The notes under the pieces are model-generated. The model did no database searches, was not told where the DNA came from, and saw nothing but the letters and a program-made list of their open reading frames with translations. From NCBI GenBank assembly GCA_029211095.1, contig JARGFS010000014.1, forward strand, positions 1 to 36,914: a DNA stretch of 36,914 bases, read 5' to 3'. Positions 8,632 to 15,844 of the stretch are shown one piece after another (position 1 is the stretch's first letter; each line of letters starts with the position of its first letter). The DNA is from a bacterium (GTDB taxonomy: Bacteria; Zixibacteria; MSB-5A5; GN15; FEB-12). The translations under genes and the position numbers were made by a program.

Positions 8632-9611
8632 ATCGCCTGATCTACAAAGTGGCGGCCGCACTCCTCATGCTCCTCTCGGTTATCTTTCTGATCGGTCTAA
8701 AACTGTATAACGAGGAAGTAGATTTGGATGGTAGCCAGGTCTCGATTGTCGTACAGCGGGGCGACGGATTTGGGAAGGTTGTCGATCAGCTGGTCTTTGA
8801 AGGAGTCATTGAGTCGCGACTACCAATCAAACTGGTGGCGCGTTTGACCGGTGATGACAAGAAACTGATCCCCGGCCGTTATGACTTTGTCGGGGTCAAT
8901 TCCTGTAAATCAGTTCTAAAACGTCTGGCCGAAGCGGACTTTCTCCGGCTGAAAGTCACCATTCCTGAGGGATCCACCATCTGGAAAACAGCCCAGTTGT
9001 TGAATCGGGCGATGTCCTATGACTCGACCGAAGTGATCCGACTTAGTAGAGACAGCAGTTTCCTTCAACAGCTTGAACTCAGCAATTTGGAAGGGTACCT
9101 CTTTCCGGAGACTTACTTCTTCCCCTGGGGCTATCCGCTGGAAGATGCTCTCGTGGAGATGGTACGCCAATACCGGACCAGCACCGACTCCATATGGCCT
9201 AAAGATATTATTGGCGGCCTGAGCCGGAGCGAAATTGTAGTTCTGGCCTCTATTATAGAAGCGGAGACCGGATTAGGGAGTGAGCGGGAGATGGTTTCTT
9301 CGGTGTACCACAACCGGTTAAGAAAAAAGATGAAGCTGGATGCGGACCCGACCGTTATTTATGGTTTGGGTGGTCTGGACCGGCCACTCTGGACCAAAGA
9401 TCTGAAAATAGAGACGCCTTATAATACTTACCTGAACAAAGGGTTGCCGCCAACGCCGATAAACTCGCCCGGACTGAAAGCGATAAAGGCCGCTTTGTAT
9501 CCGGCCGAGTCAGAATTTCTGTATTTTGTCGCCGATAATTCAGGCGGCCACCGTTTTTCAAAAACGAATGCCGAACACAACCGGGCCATTCGTGAAATTC
9601 GCGGCAGATAG
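8628..9611 (+). CDS. mltG: Endolytic murein transglycosylase MltG
   Basis: A 327-residue inner-membrane enzyme that cleaves nascent glycan strands and helps set their length. One N-terminal TM (~residues 7-24), a LysM-like region, then the YceG catalytic domain: LEGYLFPETYFF (154-165), ASIIEAETG with catalytic Glu211, LDADPTVIYGLG, TPYNTYLNKGLPPTPINSPG, and the terminal YFVADNSGGHRFSKTNAEHN. The TTG start at 8628 overlaps the ruvX stop, indicating translational coupling. Length and all signatures are normal. It converges on the minus-strand GAF gene, with 36 bp between the two stops and no strong terminator seen there. Confidence 0.95.
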   Translation: MNRLIYKVAAALLMLLSVIFLIGLKLYNEEVDLDGSQVSIVVQRGDGFGKVVDQLVFEGVIESRLPIKLVARLTGDDKKLIPGRYDFVGVNSCKSVLKRLAEADFLRLKVTIPEGSTIWKTAQLLNRAMSYDSTEVIRLSRDSSFLQQLELSNLEGYLFPETYFFPWGYPLEDALVEMVRQYRTSTDSIWPKDIIGGLSRSEIVVLASIIEAETGLGSEREMVSSVYHNRLRKKMKLDADPTVIYGLGGLDRPLWTKDLKIETPYNTYLNKGLPPTPINSPGLKAIKAALYPAESEFLYFVADNSGGHRFSKTNAEHNRAIREIRGR

Positions 9612-9647
9612 TCTGCACCGGCTCTTGTGATCCGGCAGCAGTCGTAG

Positions 9648-10199
9648 TCAGTCAATTTTCGATTCTATCAGGCCGGCCAGGGCCGAAGTTTCAGCCAACA
9701 GTTCCTCCCCCACAATCTCCTGAAGGGATTTATTCCGCACGGAGCTGAATCCTATCAGGCCGACTACCTGTTCTCTCGAAGTCAGAGGGATGAGGAGCAT
9801 TGAGGAAGTTGCCTCTTCAAGCAGCAGCTTGCGTTCAAAGAAGTTTCCGGAGAAATTGTTCAGGTTGCCCAGTGTGTAGCGGCGGCCATCTCTGACTACC
9901 TGGTGGAAAAGAGAATTCTCTGACGGAAGGGTCAGGGTTAATCCCGATTTAATTCCACTCTCATCCCAGACCGAGACAACGCCCAGGTCATTGGAACTGT
10001 CGTTTCGAATGACCATAACGCCACGGTTGACCTGGTGCTGATCCGAGAGTCGCCGGGCCAGTTGTTCAAACGAATGCGTTGGATCAATATCTTTAGTGGC
10101 CACCGCACCGGTCGCAGCATCTCCTCCTGGCGATGTATAGCTGGTCTCATTGGCTACGACAGTCTGTCTCGGAAGTTTGCTCATAGATTCGTTGCTCAC
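9648..10199 (-). CDS. Stand-alone GAF-domain protein
   Basis: A 183-residue soluble protein. After a polar, low-complexity N-terminus (~40 residues), a GAF fold follows: HSFEQLARRLSDQH, a strand pair GVMVIRN / LGVVSVWDESG, SLFHQVVRDGRRYTLGNL, SSMLLIPLTSREQVVGLIGFSS, and a final helix ETSALAGLIESKID. GAF domains bind small ligands or mediate protein contacts; no ligand can be assigned. There is no output domain, so it probably acts through a partner. Its start overlaps the stop of the upstream regulator by 4 nt (10196-10199), so it is third in a coupled three-gene unit with a pseudo-kinase and a degenerate enhancer-binding-like protein. I infer an adaptor or sensory role in that set. Confidence 0.8.
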   Translation of the reverse strand: MSNESMSKLPRQTVVANETSYTSPGGDAATGAVATKDIDPTHSFEQLARRLSDQHQVNRGVMVIRNDSSNDLGVVSVWDESGIKSGLTLTLPSENSLFHQVVRDGRRYTLGNLNNFSGNFFERKLLLEEATSSMLLIPLTSREQVVGLIGFSSVRNKSLQEIVGEELLAETSALAGLIESKID

Positions 10200-11593
10200 A
10201 CCGGGCTCTTTTCCGCATCTCTTTTGAGGTTGTATTTTTTGACTTTACGCCAGAGAGTTGTTCGCCCAATCCCCAACTCGTGAGACGTTTGGGTAAAATT
10301 CCAATCATTTTCATCCAGCGCCTTTACAATTAGCTCTTTCTGGCTCTCAGCCAGCTTGCCGCGCGCGATCCCGAGATTGGAATTCTGTCTCTGGCTGACA
10401 AGCTGAGTAACATCAACCGAGGGTGCCAGGGAGCCGAGATCATGAATCTCGATTTGCGAGTTCCGGCAGACGGCTGCGGCCCTGGTAAGAACGGAGATCA
10501 ACTCGCGCACCTGTCCGGGCCAACTGTGATTTCTGAGCGCCTCAATGGCAGCCGGAGAGATGCTTATTGAGGGAGATTCTGATCGAGAGGTTATCCGCCG
10601 CAGGCTGTACTCCACCAGCAGTTCGAGATCATCGATCCTCTCTGAGAGCGAAGGGATAGAGATTGGCAGAACATTGATCTGGTGCCATAACTCCTGACTG
10701 AATGATCCGGATCTGACCGCTTTTTCGAGGTCAATCGTACTTGAAACAAGCAGCCGGAGGTCAATCTTGATCTGGTGGCCGGTTGTTCCCGATGACCAGG
10801 TCATGGTACTCAGAAAGGCAGCCAGTTGCTGTTGCTGCGGAAGACTTAGCAATTCTACATCCTTGATATAGAGCGTTCCACCATCGGCCTGTTCTACGGC
10901 CGATCCGCCGGGAACCGAAGGGCTGGTATCAGAATCAGCTTCGGGCAGCAACGATTGTTCATCATGTTGCGACTTGCAATCATAAGTCACCAACTGTTCA
11001 TGGCGGCGGCGGGAGTGATGATGCAGACTGTGGGCGATCAGGGTCCGCCCGGACCCTTCGGGGCCTTTGAGGAGAATAGTAATTTCTGTTTCGGCCACTT
11101 TGGCGAGGCTGTTTTTTATCTCCTGCATTTTGTCAGTAAGGCCGACGATATTGTCGAATCCAAAAGACATGGCAATCTGGCCTCGGAGCGCAAACAGTTC
11201 GCTTTTCATACTCTGATGCTTTAGAGCCAGTTCTACGGTAGCTTTTAGGTGTGACAAAACCGTCACCACAAACATCAGGTTGCCGATTTGCCCGTCCTGC
11301 CTGCCACTATTTGGAGGAGAACTGTTGGTTGGGAGGAAGTGGACAAATTCCAACTCCGGGTTCTCCTTTCTCAGGATATCAAAGCGCATCAGCAGTTCTT
11401 TGTTTTCGGGCGGGGTGGCCAATACCACCGCAAAATCGCCGGACTTCAGCTTTGTCTCAGCGGCGGAGAGGTCATCACATAGTTCCCATTTGATATTGGT
11501 ATCCTCAAATTGAGTACTGACATTTTTGGCGTTAAGGATGGTTGAGCCGAGAATCAGCACTTTGGTCGCTTTATGATCGGAGGCGGGGTTCAT
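10196..11593 (-). CDS. Degenerate NtrC-like (sigma-54 activator-like) regulator with Fis HTH
   Basis: 465 residues from an ATG at 11593 that overlaps the upstream stop in ATGA; longer in-frame starts would run deep into that gene. Residues ~9-120 resemble a receiver fold, but where the phosphorylatable Asp should be the strand reads DFAVVLATPP. Residues ~145-390 align with the AAA+ domain of NtrC-type activators, starting at FDNIVGLTDKMQEIKNSLAKVA. The P-loop is GPEGSGRT (177-184, Lys to Arg), Walker B is GGTLYIKDVE (Asp-Glu to Lys-Asp), GAFTGA is absent, and the arginine-finger segment is FSQELWHQINV, lacking both Arg of FREDLYYRLNV. WPGQVREL is kept. The C-terminus (~415-455) is an intact Fis-type helix-turn-helix, FTQTSHELGIGRTTLWRKVKKY. 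It should bind DNA but probably cannot drive sigma-54 polymerase by ATP hydrolysis. Confidence 0.85.
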   Translation of the reverse strand: MNPASDHKATKVLILGSTILNAKNVSTQFEDTNIKWELCDDLSAAETKLKSGDFAVVLATPPENKELLMRFDILRKENPELEFVHFLPTNSSPPNSGRQDGQIGNLMFVVTVLSHLKATVELALKHQSMKSELFALRGQIAMSFGFDNIVGLTDKMQEIKNSLAKVAETEITILLKGPEGSGRTLIAHSLHHHSRRRHEQLVTYDCKSQHDEQSLLPEADSDTSPSVPGGSAVEQADGGTLYIKDVELLSLPQQQQLAAFLSTMTWSSGTTGHQIKIDLRLLVSSTIDLEKAVRSGSFSQELWHQINVLPISIPSLSERIDDLELLVEYSLRRITSRSESPSISISPAAIEALRNHSWPGQVRELISVLTRAAAVCRNSQIEIHDLGSLAPSVDVTQLVSQRQNSNLGIARGKLAESQKELIVKALDENDWNFTQTSHELGIGRTTLWRKVKKYNLKRDAEKSPV

Positions 11594-12960
11594 GATGTCG
11601 ATATTTCCTTGAATGTGAGGGTTGTTTCCAATCTGGTCTCTCCATCGGATCGACGGTGTGAGCAGGTACAGATGTGAGTAAAATTCTCCAGCTGTTTGAT
11701 CCATTTCTGGTGGAAGTCAAGCGGCAAGCTGTTTCTGGAGGCTATGGTTGTCATCTTCAGAGAGAGTGGGGAACCGGCGCTAATCTTGATTTCCGTCTGG
11801 AATGGCCGTGTGGGCCGGTCAAGGTGGCCCAAAATGGCTGTTTCCAGAACGGGGAGAATTTCCCCGGTAGTCAACGGTAGAATGAATCCGGAGCCTTCGG
11901 TTTTGATCTGAATCGGGTAGATTGACTCATGGCCGCCAATCAGGTTTCGGACGGCGTTATCTATCGTCACGAGAAGGTTACAGTTCCCTTTGGCCGTCGG
12001 ATATCCGAGCAGTCCGCGTTTGAGACGGGCTAAACAGTGGGAGATTTTCCCGCTCGGTCGAATGACGGTTCTTAGTGAGTCTCTTGTCCCATTGGAGCGG
12101 AGCATGTGCAGAGCGCGCTCAGACTGTTCAATCAGGAACAGTCCGATCTGGTCATCCACCGACTGTTTTTTGGCCGGCAGTTGGATGTTGATGAGGCTGA
12201 TACTCAGATCGTCCTCAGTCAGATTCTCCAGTCGCAGACTCATTCCCTGACTAACGGCCGGGATACTCTCTTTGATCTGGTGGTACTCCCGGTCTAAAAG
12301 CGCATCAACCGGGCAATGGCAGATTTCGGCCGCCCGGTCACTGGCATGGATCACCACTCCTGAGGCACGGTTGATAACTATGACCGCGTCATCCGGTTTT
12401 ATTTTCGTGCTCACCCGTTGGGCAAGAATCTCCGCCGGCCGAAAGGCCTTTCTGAATACATCGACCAGGGAGACAAACAGGTTCTCTCTATAAGGAGGGG
12501 ATATCTCATGGTCCGGTCCCAAAAGACCGAGCGTGAGCGGTTTGTTGCTTCCAGGGTTAATAATTGCAGTTGTAATTTTGTGTCGTTGCTGGCTGCTTCC
12601 CGGTAGTGGCTGGCAGAAGTGGGTGAAGATAGCGCCATTTTGCTGATCGGCAGTCGGGTCGAGAAGGGCCAGGTCAAAGAGGCTGAGATTCTCAGGATGG
12701 AGCCATTTTCCGGATTCAAGGATGAAGGCGATAGAACGGGAAGGGGCCATACGGTCCAGCTGTTCTTTGTCTGGATCGGTAAAGCGACCTCTCAGAAGAT
12801 ATCCCAGCAATAGTGATTCTATTGCGGGTAAACTAATGCTGTTTCTGACCTGAACGCAATCGCTCAAGCGATCATGCCCCAGGACGGTGGTCGAGATTCT
12901 TGATTCAGTTTGAAACTCTGTACTTTTCATCTGTTTACTCGCTGTTTCATTTTGATACAT
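11590..12960 (-). CDS. Histidine-kinase-like sensor (PAS plus degenerate kinase core), probable pseudokinase
   Basis: A 456-residue soluble protein with no signal or TM. Residues ~70-175 look GAF-like by the pattern of strands and the final helix YRENLFVSLVDVFRKAF. Residues ~186-282 are PAS-like (DAVIVINRASGVVIHASDRAAEI). Next comes a helix pair with SGKISHCLARLKRGLLGY (303-320), like a dimerisation/His region with His308, followed by NLLVTIDNAVRNLIGG. The last ~100 residues have the length and strand pattern of a HATPase domain (EILPVLETAILGHL, TEIKIS, RLETTLTF), but the N-box Asn, DxGxG and GxG loops cannot be found. It heads a coupled unit, overlapping the next gene by 4 nt. The start at 12960 is uncertain; ATG at 12930 is an alternative and neither has a clear ribosome site. 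The kinase assignment is by architecture and context, so it is tentative. Confidence 0.65.
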   Translation of the reverse strand: MYQNETASKQMKSTEFQTESRISTTVLGHDRLSDCVQVRNSISLPAIESLLLGYLLRGRFTDPDKEQLDRMAPSRSIAFILESGKWLHPENLSLFDLALLDPTADQQNGAIFTHFCQPLPGSSQQRHKITTAIINPGSNKPLTLGLLGPDHEISPPYRENLFVSLVDVFRKAFRPAEILAQRVSTKIKPDDAVIVINRASGVVIHASDRAAEICHCPVDALLDREYHQIKESIPAVSQGMSLRLENLTEDDLSISLINIQLPAKKQSVDDQIGLFLIEQSERALHMLRSNGTRDSLRTVIRPSGKISHCLARLKRGLLGYPTAKGNCNLLVTIDNAVRNLIGGHESIYPIQIKTEGSGFILPLTTGEILPVLETAILGHLDRPTRPFQTEIKISAGSPLSLKMTTIASRNSLPLDFHQKWIKQLENFTHICTCSHRRSDGETRLETTLTFKEISTS

Positions 12961-13054
12961 CTGATTACTTAATCGGAAGTCGGTCGGATATCTTTAGACG
13001 AATCGGAATAATTGCTGGAATTCCGGTTCCTGACGTGCTCAAATCCCTTTTTGC

Positions 13055-13090
13055 TTGACAGGTAAGCTCAGATGGGATAAGTTTACCTGT
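13055..13090 (+). promoter_or_regulatory. Promoter-like element with 8-bp inverted repeat over the gatC start
   Basis: TTGACA at 13055-13060 is followed by GATAAG at 13076-13081 (15-bp spacer) or TAAGTT at 13078-13083 (17-bp spacer). ACAGGTAA (13058-13065) and TTACCTGT (13083-13090) form a perfect inverted repeat, extendable through G-U to an 11-bp RNA stem with an 11-nt loop. The right arm covers the first two bases of the gatC GTG start (13089). It could be an operator or a start-site hairpin. Confidence 0.5.
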
Positions 13091-13376
13091 GCCGCTCGAA
13101 AAAGATGAAATCAAGCGCATTGCCGCTTTAGCCCGCTTACAACTTAGCGAAAACGACTTAGAGAAGCTGTCTCATGACCTGACGGTCGTGGTGGATTATT
13201 TTGAGCAGATGACAGAAGTGGACACCACAGGTGTCGAGCCTCGCGGCCAGTCTGTCGGCACTTCCGGGGAGCTTAGGGAGGATGTTGTCAAGCCGTCACT
13301 TAGCCAAAAAGAAGCTCTGGCCAATGCTCCGGAGAGCGATGGAGACTTCTTTCTGGTACCAAAGGTGATGGGCTGA
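13089..13376 (+). CDS. gatC: Asp-tRNA(Asn)/Glu-tRNA(Gln) amidotransferase subunit C
   Basis: A 95-residue helical subunit that holds GatA and GatB together in the amidotransferase converting mischarged Glu-tRNA-Gln or Asp-tRNA-Asn. The N-terminal helices EIKRIAALARLQLSENDLEKLSHDLTVVVDYFEQM are typical, as is the mid-protein TTGVEP. The tail LREDVVKPSLSQKEALANAPESDGDFFLVPKVM is the strongly conserved GatC ending that wraps the A subunit. Length is normal. The GTG start at 13089 is the only reasonable start; the nearest ribosome-site-like GGGA lies 11 nt upstream. gatA and gatB are not adjacent: the next gene is kdsB, whose ATG overlaps the gatC stop by 1 nt (TGATG). The amidotransferase genes must therefore be split in this genome. 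Confidence 0.93.
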   Translation: MPLEKDEIKRIAALARLQLSENDLEKLSHDLTVVVDYFEQMTEVDTTGVEPRGQSVGTSGELREDVVKPSLSQKEALANAPESDGDFFLVPKVMG

Positions 13377-14113
13377 TGGCCACGACTGTTGCGGCGATAA
13401 TACCGGCTCGACTTGGTTCGCAGCGGTTTCCCGGAAAGGTGCTTCATCTGTTTCAGGGTAAGCCGCTTCTTTTTTACGTTTGGAAGAGTGTAACGCGCTG
13501 TCGTCAGGTTAGTCGAGTGGCTATCGCTACTGACAGCCGTGAGATAGAGCGTCGGATGGGGGAATTTGGCGCTGAAGTTATTATGACTGGCGCCGGTTAT
13601 CGGACCGGATCGGACAGAGTGGCGGCGGTGGCTGACAAAGTAAGAGCTGATCTGTACCTGAATGTGCAGGCTGATTGTTTTGGCCTGAAAGCGGCTGTGC
13701 TGGATAAACTTGTTCTCAAGTTTATGGCTGACAAAAAAAGCCAGTTTGGAACTCTGGCGCGGAGATTTGAATCGGATGACGAACTGTTCGATCCTAATAT
13801 CGTCAAGGTGATTCTGGACAGAGAGGATCAGGCTCTCTGGTTCTCGCGCTTCCCTCTTCCTTTTGTACAGGATCAGTCGCCAGGGGAGAGATTCCGCCAG
13901 TTTGGTTTTCTAAAGCATATCGGAATATATCTGTTCAGTAAATCAGGCCTCAGAAAATTTGCTGCCTGGCCCCGAGAAAAACTGGAGAAGGCCGAGTCCC
14001 TGGAGCAGCTTCGCATCCTCTGTAATCGGGAGCGAATGGCCGTGTACCGGACCAACATGAAGACGGTTTCTGTGGATCGCCCGGAAGATTTGAAAAAAAT
14101 AGAGAATTTATAA
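13376..14113 (+). CDS. kdsB: 3-deoxy-manno-octulosonate cytidylyltransferase (CMP-Kdo synthetase)
   Basis: A 245-residue nucleotidyltransferase that activates Kdo with CTP for lipid A-core assembly, so it implies an LPS-bearing outer membrane. Signatures: AAIIPARLGSQRFPGKVL (residues 6-23), VAIATDSREI, YRTGSDRVAAV (family H.SGTDR), LNVQAD (95-100), PNIVKVILD, ALWFSRFPLPF, LKHIGIYLFSKSGLRKFAAWP, LEKAESLEQLR and VDRPEDLKKI at the end. The Mg/nucleotide motif, usually N-V-Q-G-D-E-P, reads N-V-Q-A-D-C-F here: the Asp is kept but Glu-Pro is lost. It is coupled to gatC and followed after 12 bp by pyrG, which makes the CTP this enzyme uses. Confidence 0.88.
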   Translation: MATTVAAIIPARLGSQRFPGKVLHLFQGKPLLFYVWKSVTRCRQVSRVAIATDSREIERRMGEFGAEVIMTGAGYRTGSDRVAAVADKVRADLYLNVQADCFGLKAAVLDKLVLKFMADKKSQFGTLARRFESDDELFDPNIVKVILDREDQALWFSRFPLPFVQDQSPGERFRQFGFLKHIGIYLFSKSGLRKFAAWPREKLEKAESLEQLRILCNRERMAVYRTNMKTVSVDRPEDLKKIENL

Positions 14114-14125
14114 TAGAGGTCTCAG

Positions 14126-15781
14126 ATGAGTGAAAAAACCAAGTATATTTTTGTAACCGGCGGCGTGGTTTCTTCGTTAGGCAAGGGAATAGGGGCGTCT
14201 TCGATCGGCCTGCTATTGCAGCGGCGCGGTTTGGCGGTCTGCCATGTGAAATTTGATCCCTACCTCAATGTCGATCCCGGAACGATGAATCCGTTCCAGC
14301 ATGGCGAAGTCTACGTCCTGGACGATGGCTCCGAGACCGACCTCGATCTCGGGCACTACGAGCGCTTCACCGGGGTGCCGATGACGCAGGATAACAATGT
14401 TACCACCGGCCAGATATACAATACTATCATTACCAGAGAGAGACGGGGTGACTACCTGGGGGCGACCGTACAGGTTATCCCGCATGTTACCGAAGAGATC
14501 AAGAATCGTCTTCGGAAACTGCAACGGGTTGACAATCCTCCAGACGTGATCATTGCCGAGATTGGCGGCACCGTAGGTGATATTGAGTCACTCCCCTTCC
14601 TGGAAGCTATCCGGCAGATGGGACAGGAGGAAGGGCCCGGAAATACTATGTTTATTCATGTCACTTTGGTCCCGTATATAGATTCCGCCGGTGAATTCAA
14701 AACTAAACCTACCCAGCACTCGGTGCGAGAGTTGCGGGCGATCGGAATTCAGGCCAACATGCTTCTCTGTCGTTCCGCTCAGCCAATCACCGAGGGACTC
14801 AGGCAGAAAATCAGTCTCTTCTGCTCGGTGCCTACCCGCAGCGTTATCGCCGCCGAAGATGTCTCTACAATCTATGATGTACCGATCAAATTTCACCACC
14901 AGGAAGTGGACGATATCATTTGTGGCCACTTTGGATGGGAACTACCCCAACCGCAATTAGGGGATTGGTCGGAAATGGTCTCAAAAGTTACTGACCCCAA
15001 AAAGAAGATCAAGATTGGTATCTGTGGTAAATACGTGATGCTGAAAGATGCTTACAAATCGATCATTGAGTCATTTGTGCACGCCGGGGTGGCCAACGAT
15101 GCCGAAGTCAAACTGATCTGGGTCAGTTCCGAGGATATCAAGCATCATGGCCCGGAAAAGTTTCTGCATGATATCGATGGCCTTTTGATACCGGGCGGAT
15201 TTGGTGAACGGGGCGTGGAAGGTAAAATTGAAGCGATACGATACGTTCGCGAAAACAACATCCCTTTCTTTGGTATCTGTCTGGGGATGCAGTGTGCCGT
15301 GATTGAGCACGCTCGCAATGTATGCGGCCTCTCCGAAGCCCACTCGTATGAATTCTACCGGGAATTGAAGCATCCGGTTATCCATCTCATGGCCGATCAG
15401 GAAGGGGTCACCGAACTGGGCGGGACTATGCGATTGGGGGCCTATCCCTGTGACCTGAGCAGCGGTTCAAAATCAGAGGCGGCCTACGGGACAACAAGGG
15501 TTTCAGAAAGACACCGGCATCGGTACGAAGTCAACAACGCCTACCGGGAGATGCTTACTGAGAACGGTCTGATTCTGTCCGGTCTTTCCCCGGATGGGCG
15601 TCTGGTAGAGATAGTGGAAATAGCCAATCATCCCTGGTTTGTGGGGGTACAGTTCCATCCGGAGCTAAAATCTCGTCCGACCAATCCGCATCCGCTCTTC
15701 AGAGATTTTGTGGGAGCTTCGGTTGCCTTTCACGAAAAACGTAACAGGAAACTGGAGCCGGAGGCAAGTAACAGAGAATAA
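14126..15781 (+). CDS. pyrG: CTP synthase
   Basis: A 551-residue enzyme that makes CTP from UTP, ATP and glutamine. The synthase domain begins with KYIFVTGGVVSSLGKGI (P-loop, ~6-22) and contains FDPYLNVDPGTMNPFQHGEV and EIGGTVGDIES. The glutaminase domain has PGGFG, FFGICLGMQ with nucleophile Cys385, and QFHPEL with His511 and Glu513. RHRHRYEVNNAY, a conserved late segment, is also present. The ATG at 14126 is preceded by GAGG. The order kdsB-pyrG links Kdo activation with CTP supply and is common in diderm genomes. Length and residues are normal. Confidence 0.97.
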   Translation: MSEKTKYIFVTGGVVSSLGKGIGASSIGLLLQRRGLAVCHVKFDPYLNVDPGTMNPFQHGEVYVLDDGSETDLDLGHYERFTGVPMTQDNNVTTGQIYNTIITRERRGDYLGATVQVIPHVTEEIKNRLRKLQRVDNPPDVIIAEIGGTVGDIESLPFLEAIRQMGQEEGPGNTMFIHVTLVPYIDSAGEFKTKPTQHSVRELRAIGIQANMLLCRSAQPITEGLRQKISLFCSVPTRSVIAAEDVSTIYDVPIKFHHQEVDDIICGHFGWELPQPQLGDWSEMVSKVTDPKKKIKIGICGKYVMLKDAYKSIIESFVHAGVANDAEVKLIWVSSEDIKHHGPEKFLHDIDGLLIPGGFGERGVEGKIEAIRYVRENNIPFFGICLGMQCAVIEHARNVCGLSEAHSYEFYRELKHPVIHLMADQEGVTELGGTMRLGAYPCDLSSGSKSEAAYGTTRVSERHRHRYEVNNAYREMLTENGLILSGLSPDGRLVEIVEIANHPWFVGVQFHPELKSRPTNPHPLFRDFVGASVAFHEKRNRKLEPEASNRE

Positions 15782-15844
15782 TTGACCGGTGGGTTAAATT
15801 ATATTGAACAATCTCTGCTAACCTTCCGTTTTGTGATAAGAATC

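Noticed and set aside
11594-11704. N-terminal extension of the NtrC-like regulator to an ATG at 11704
   Set aside because: It would overlap the upstream kinase-like gene by over 110 bp; the ATG at 11593 gives an exact ATGA coupling and begins just before the receiver-like fold.
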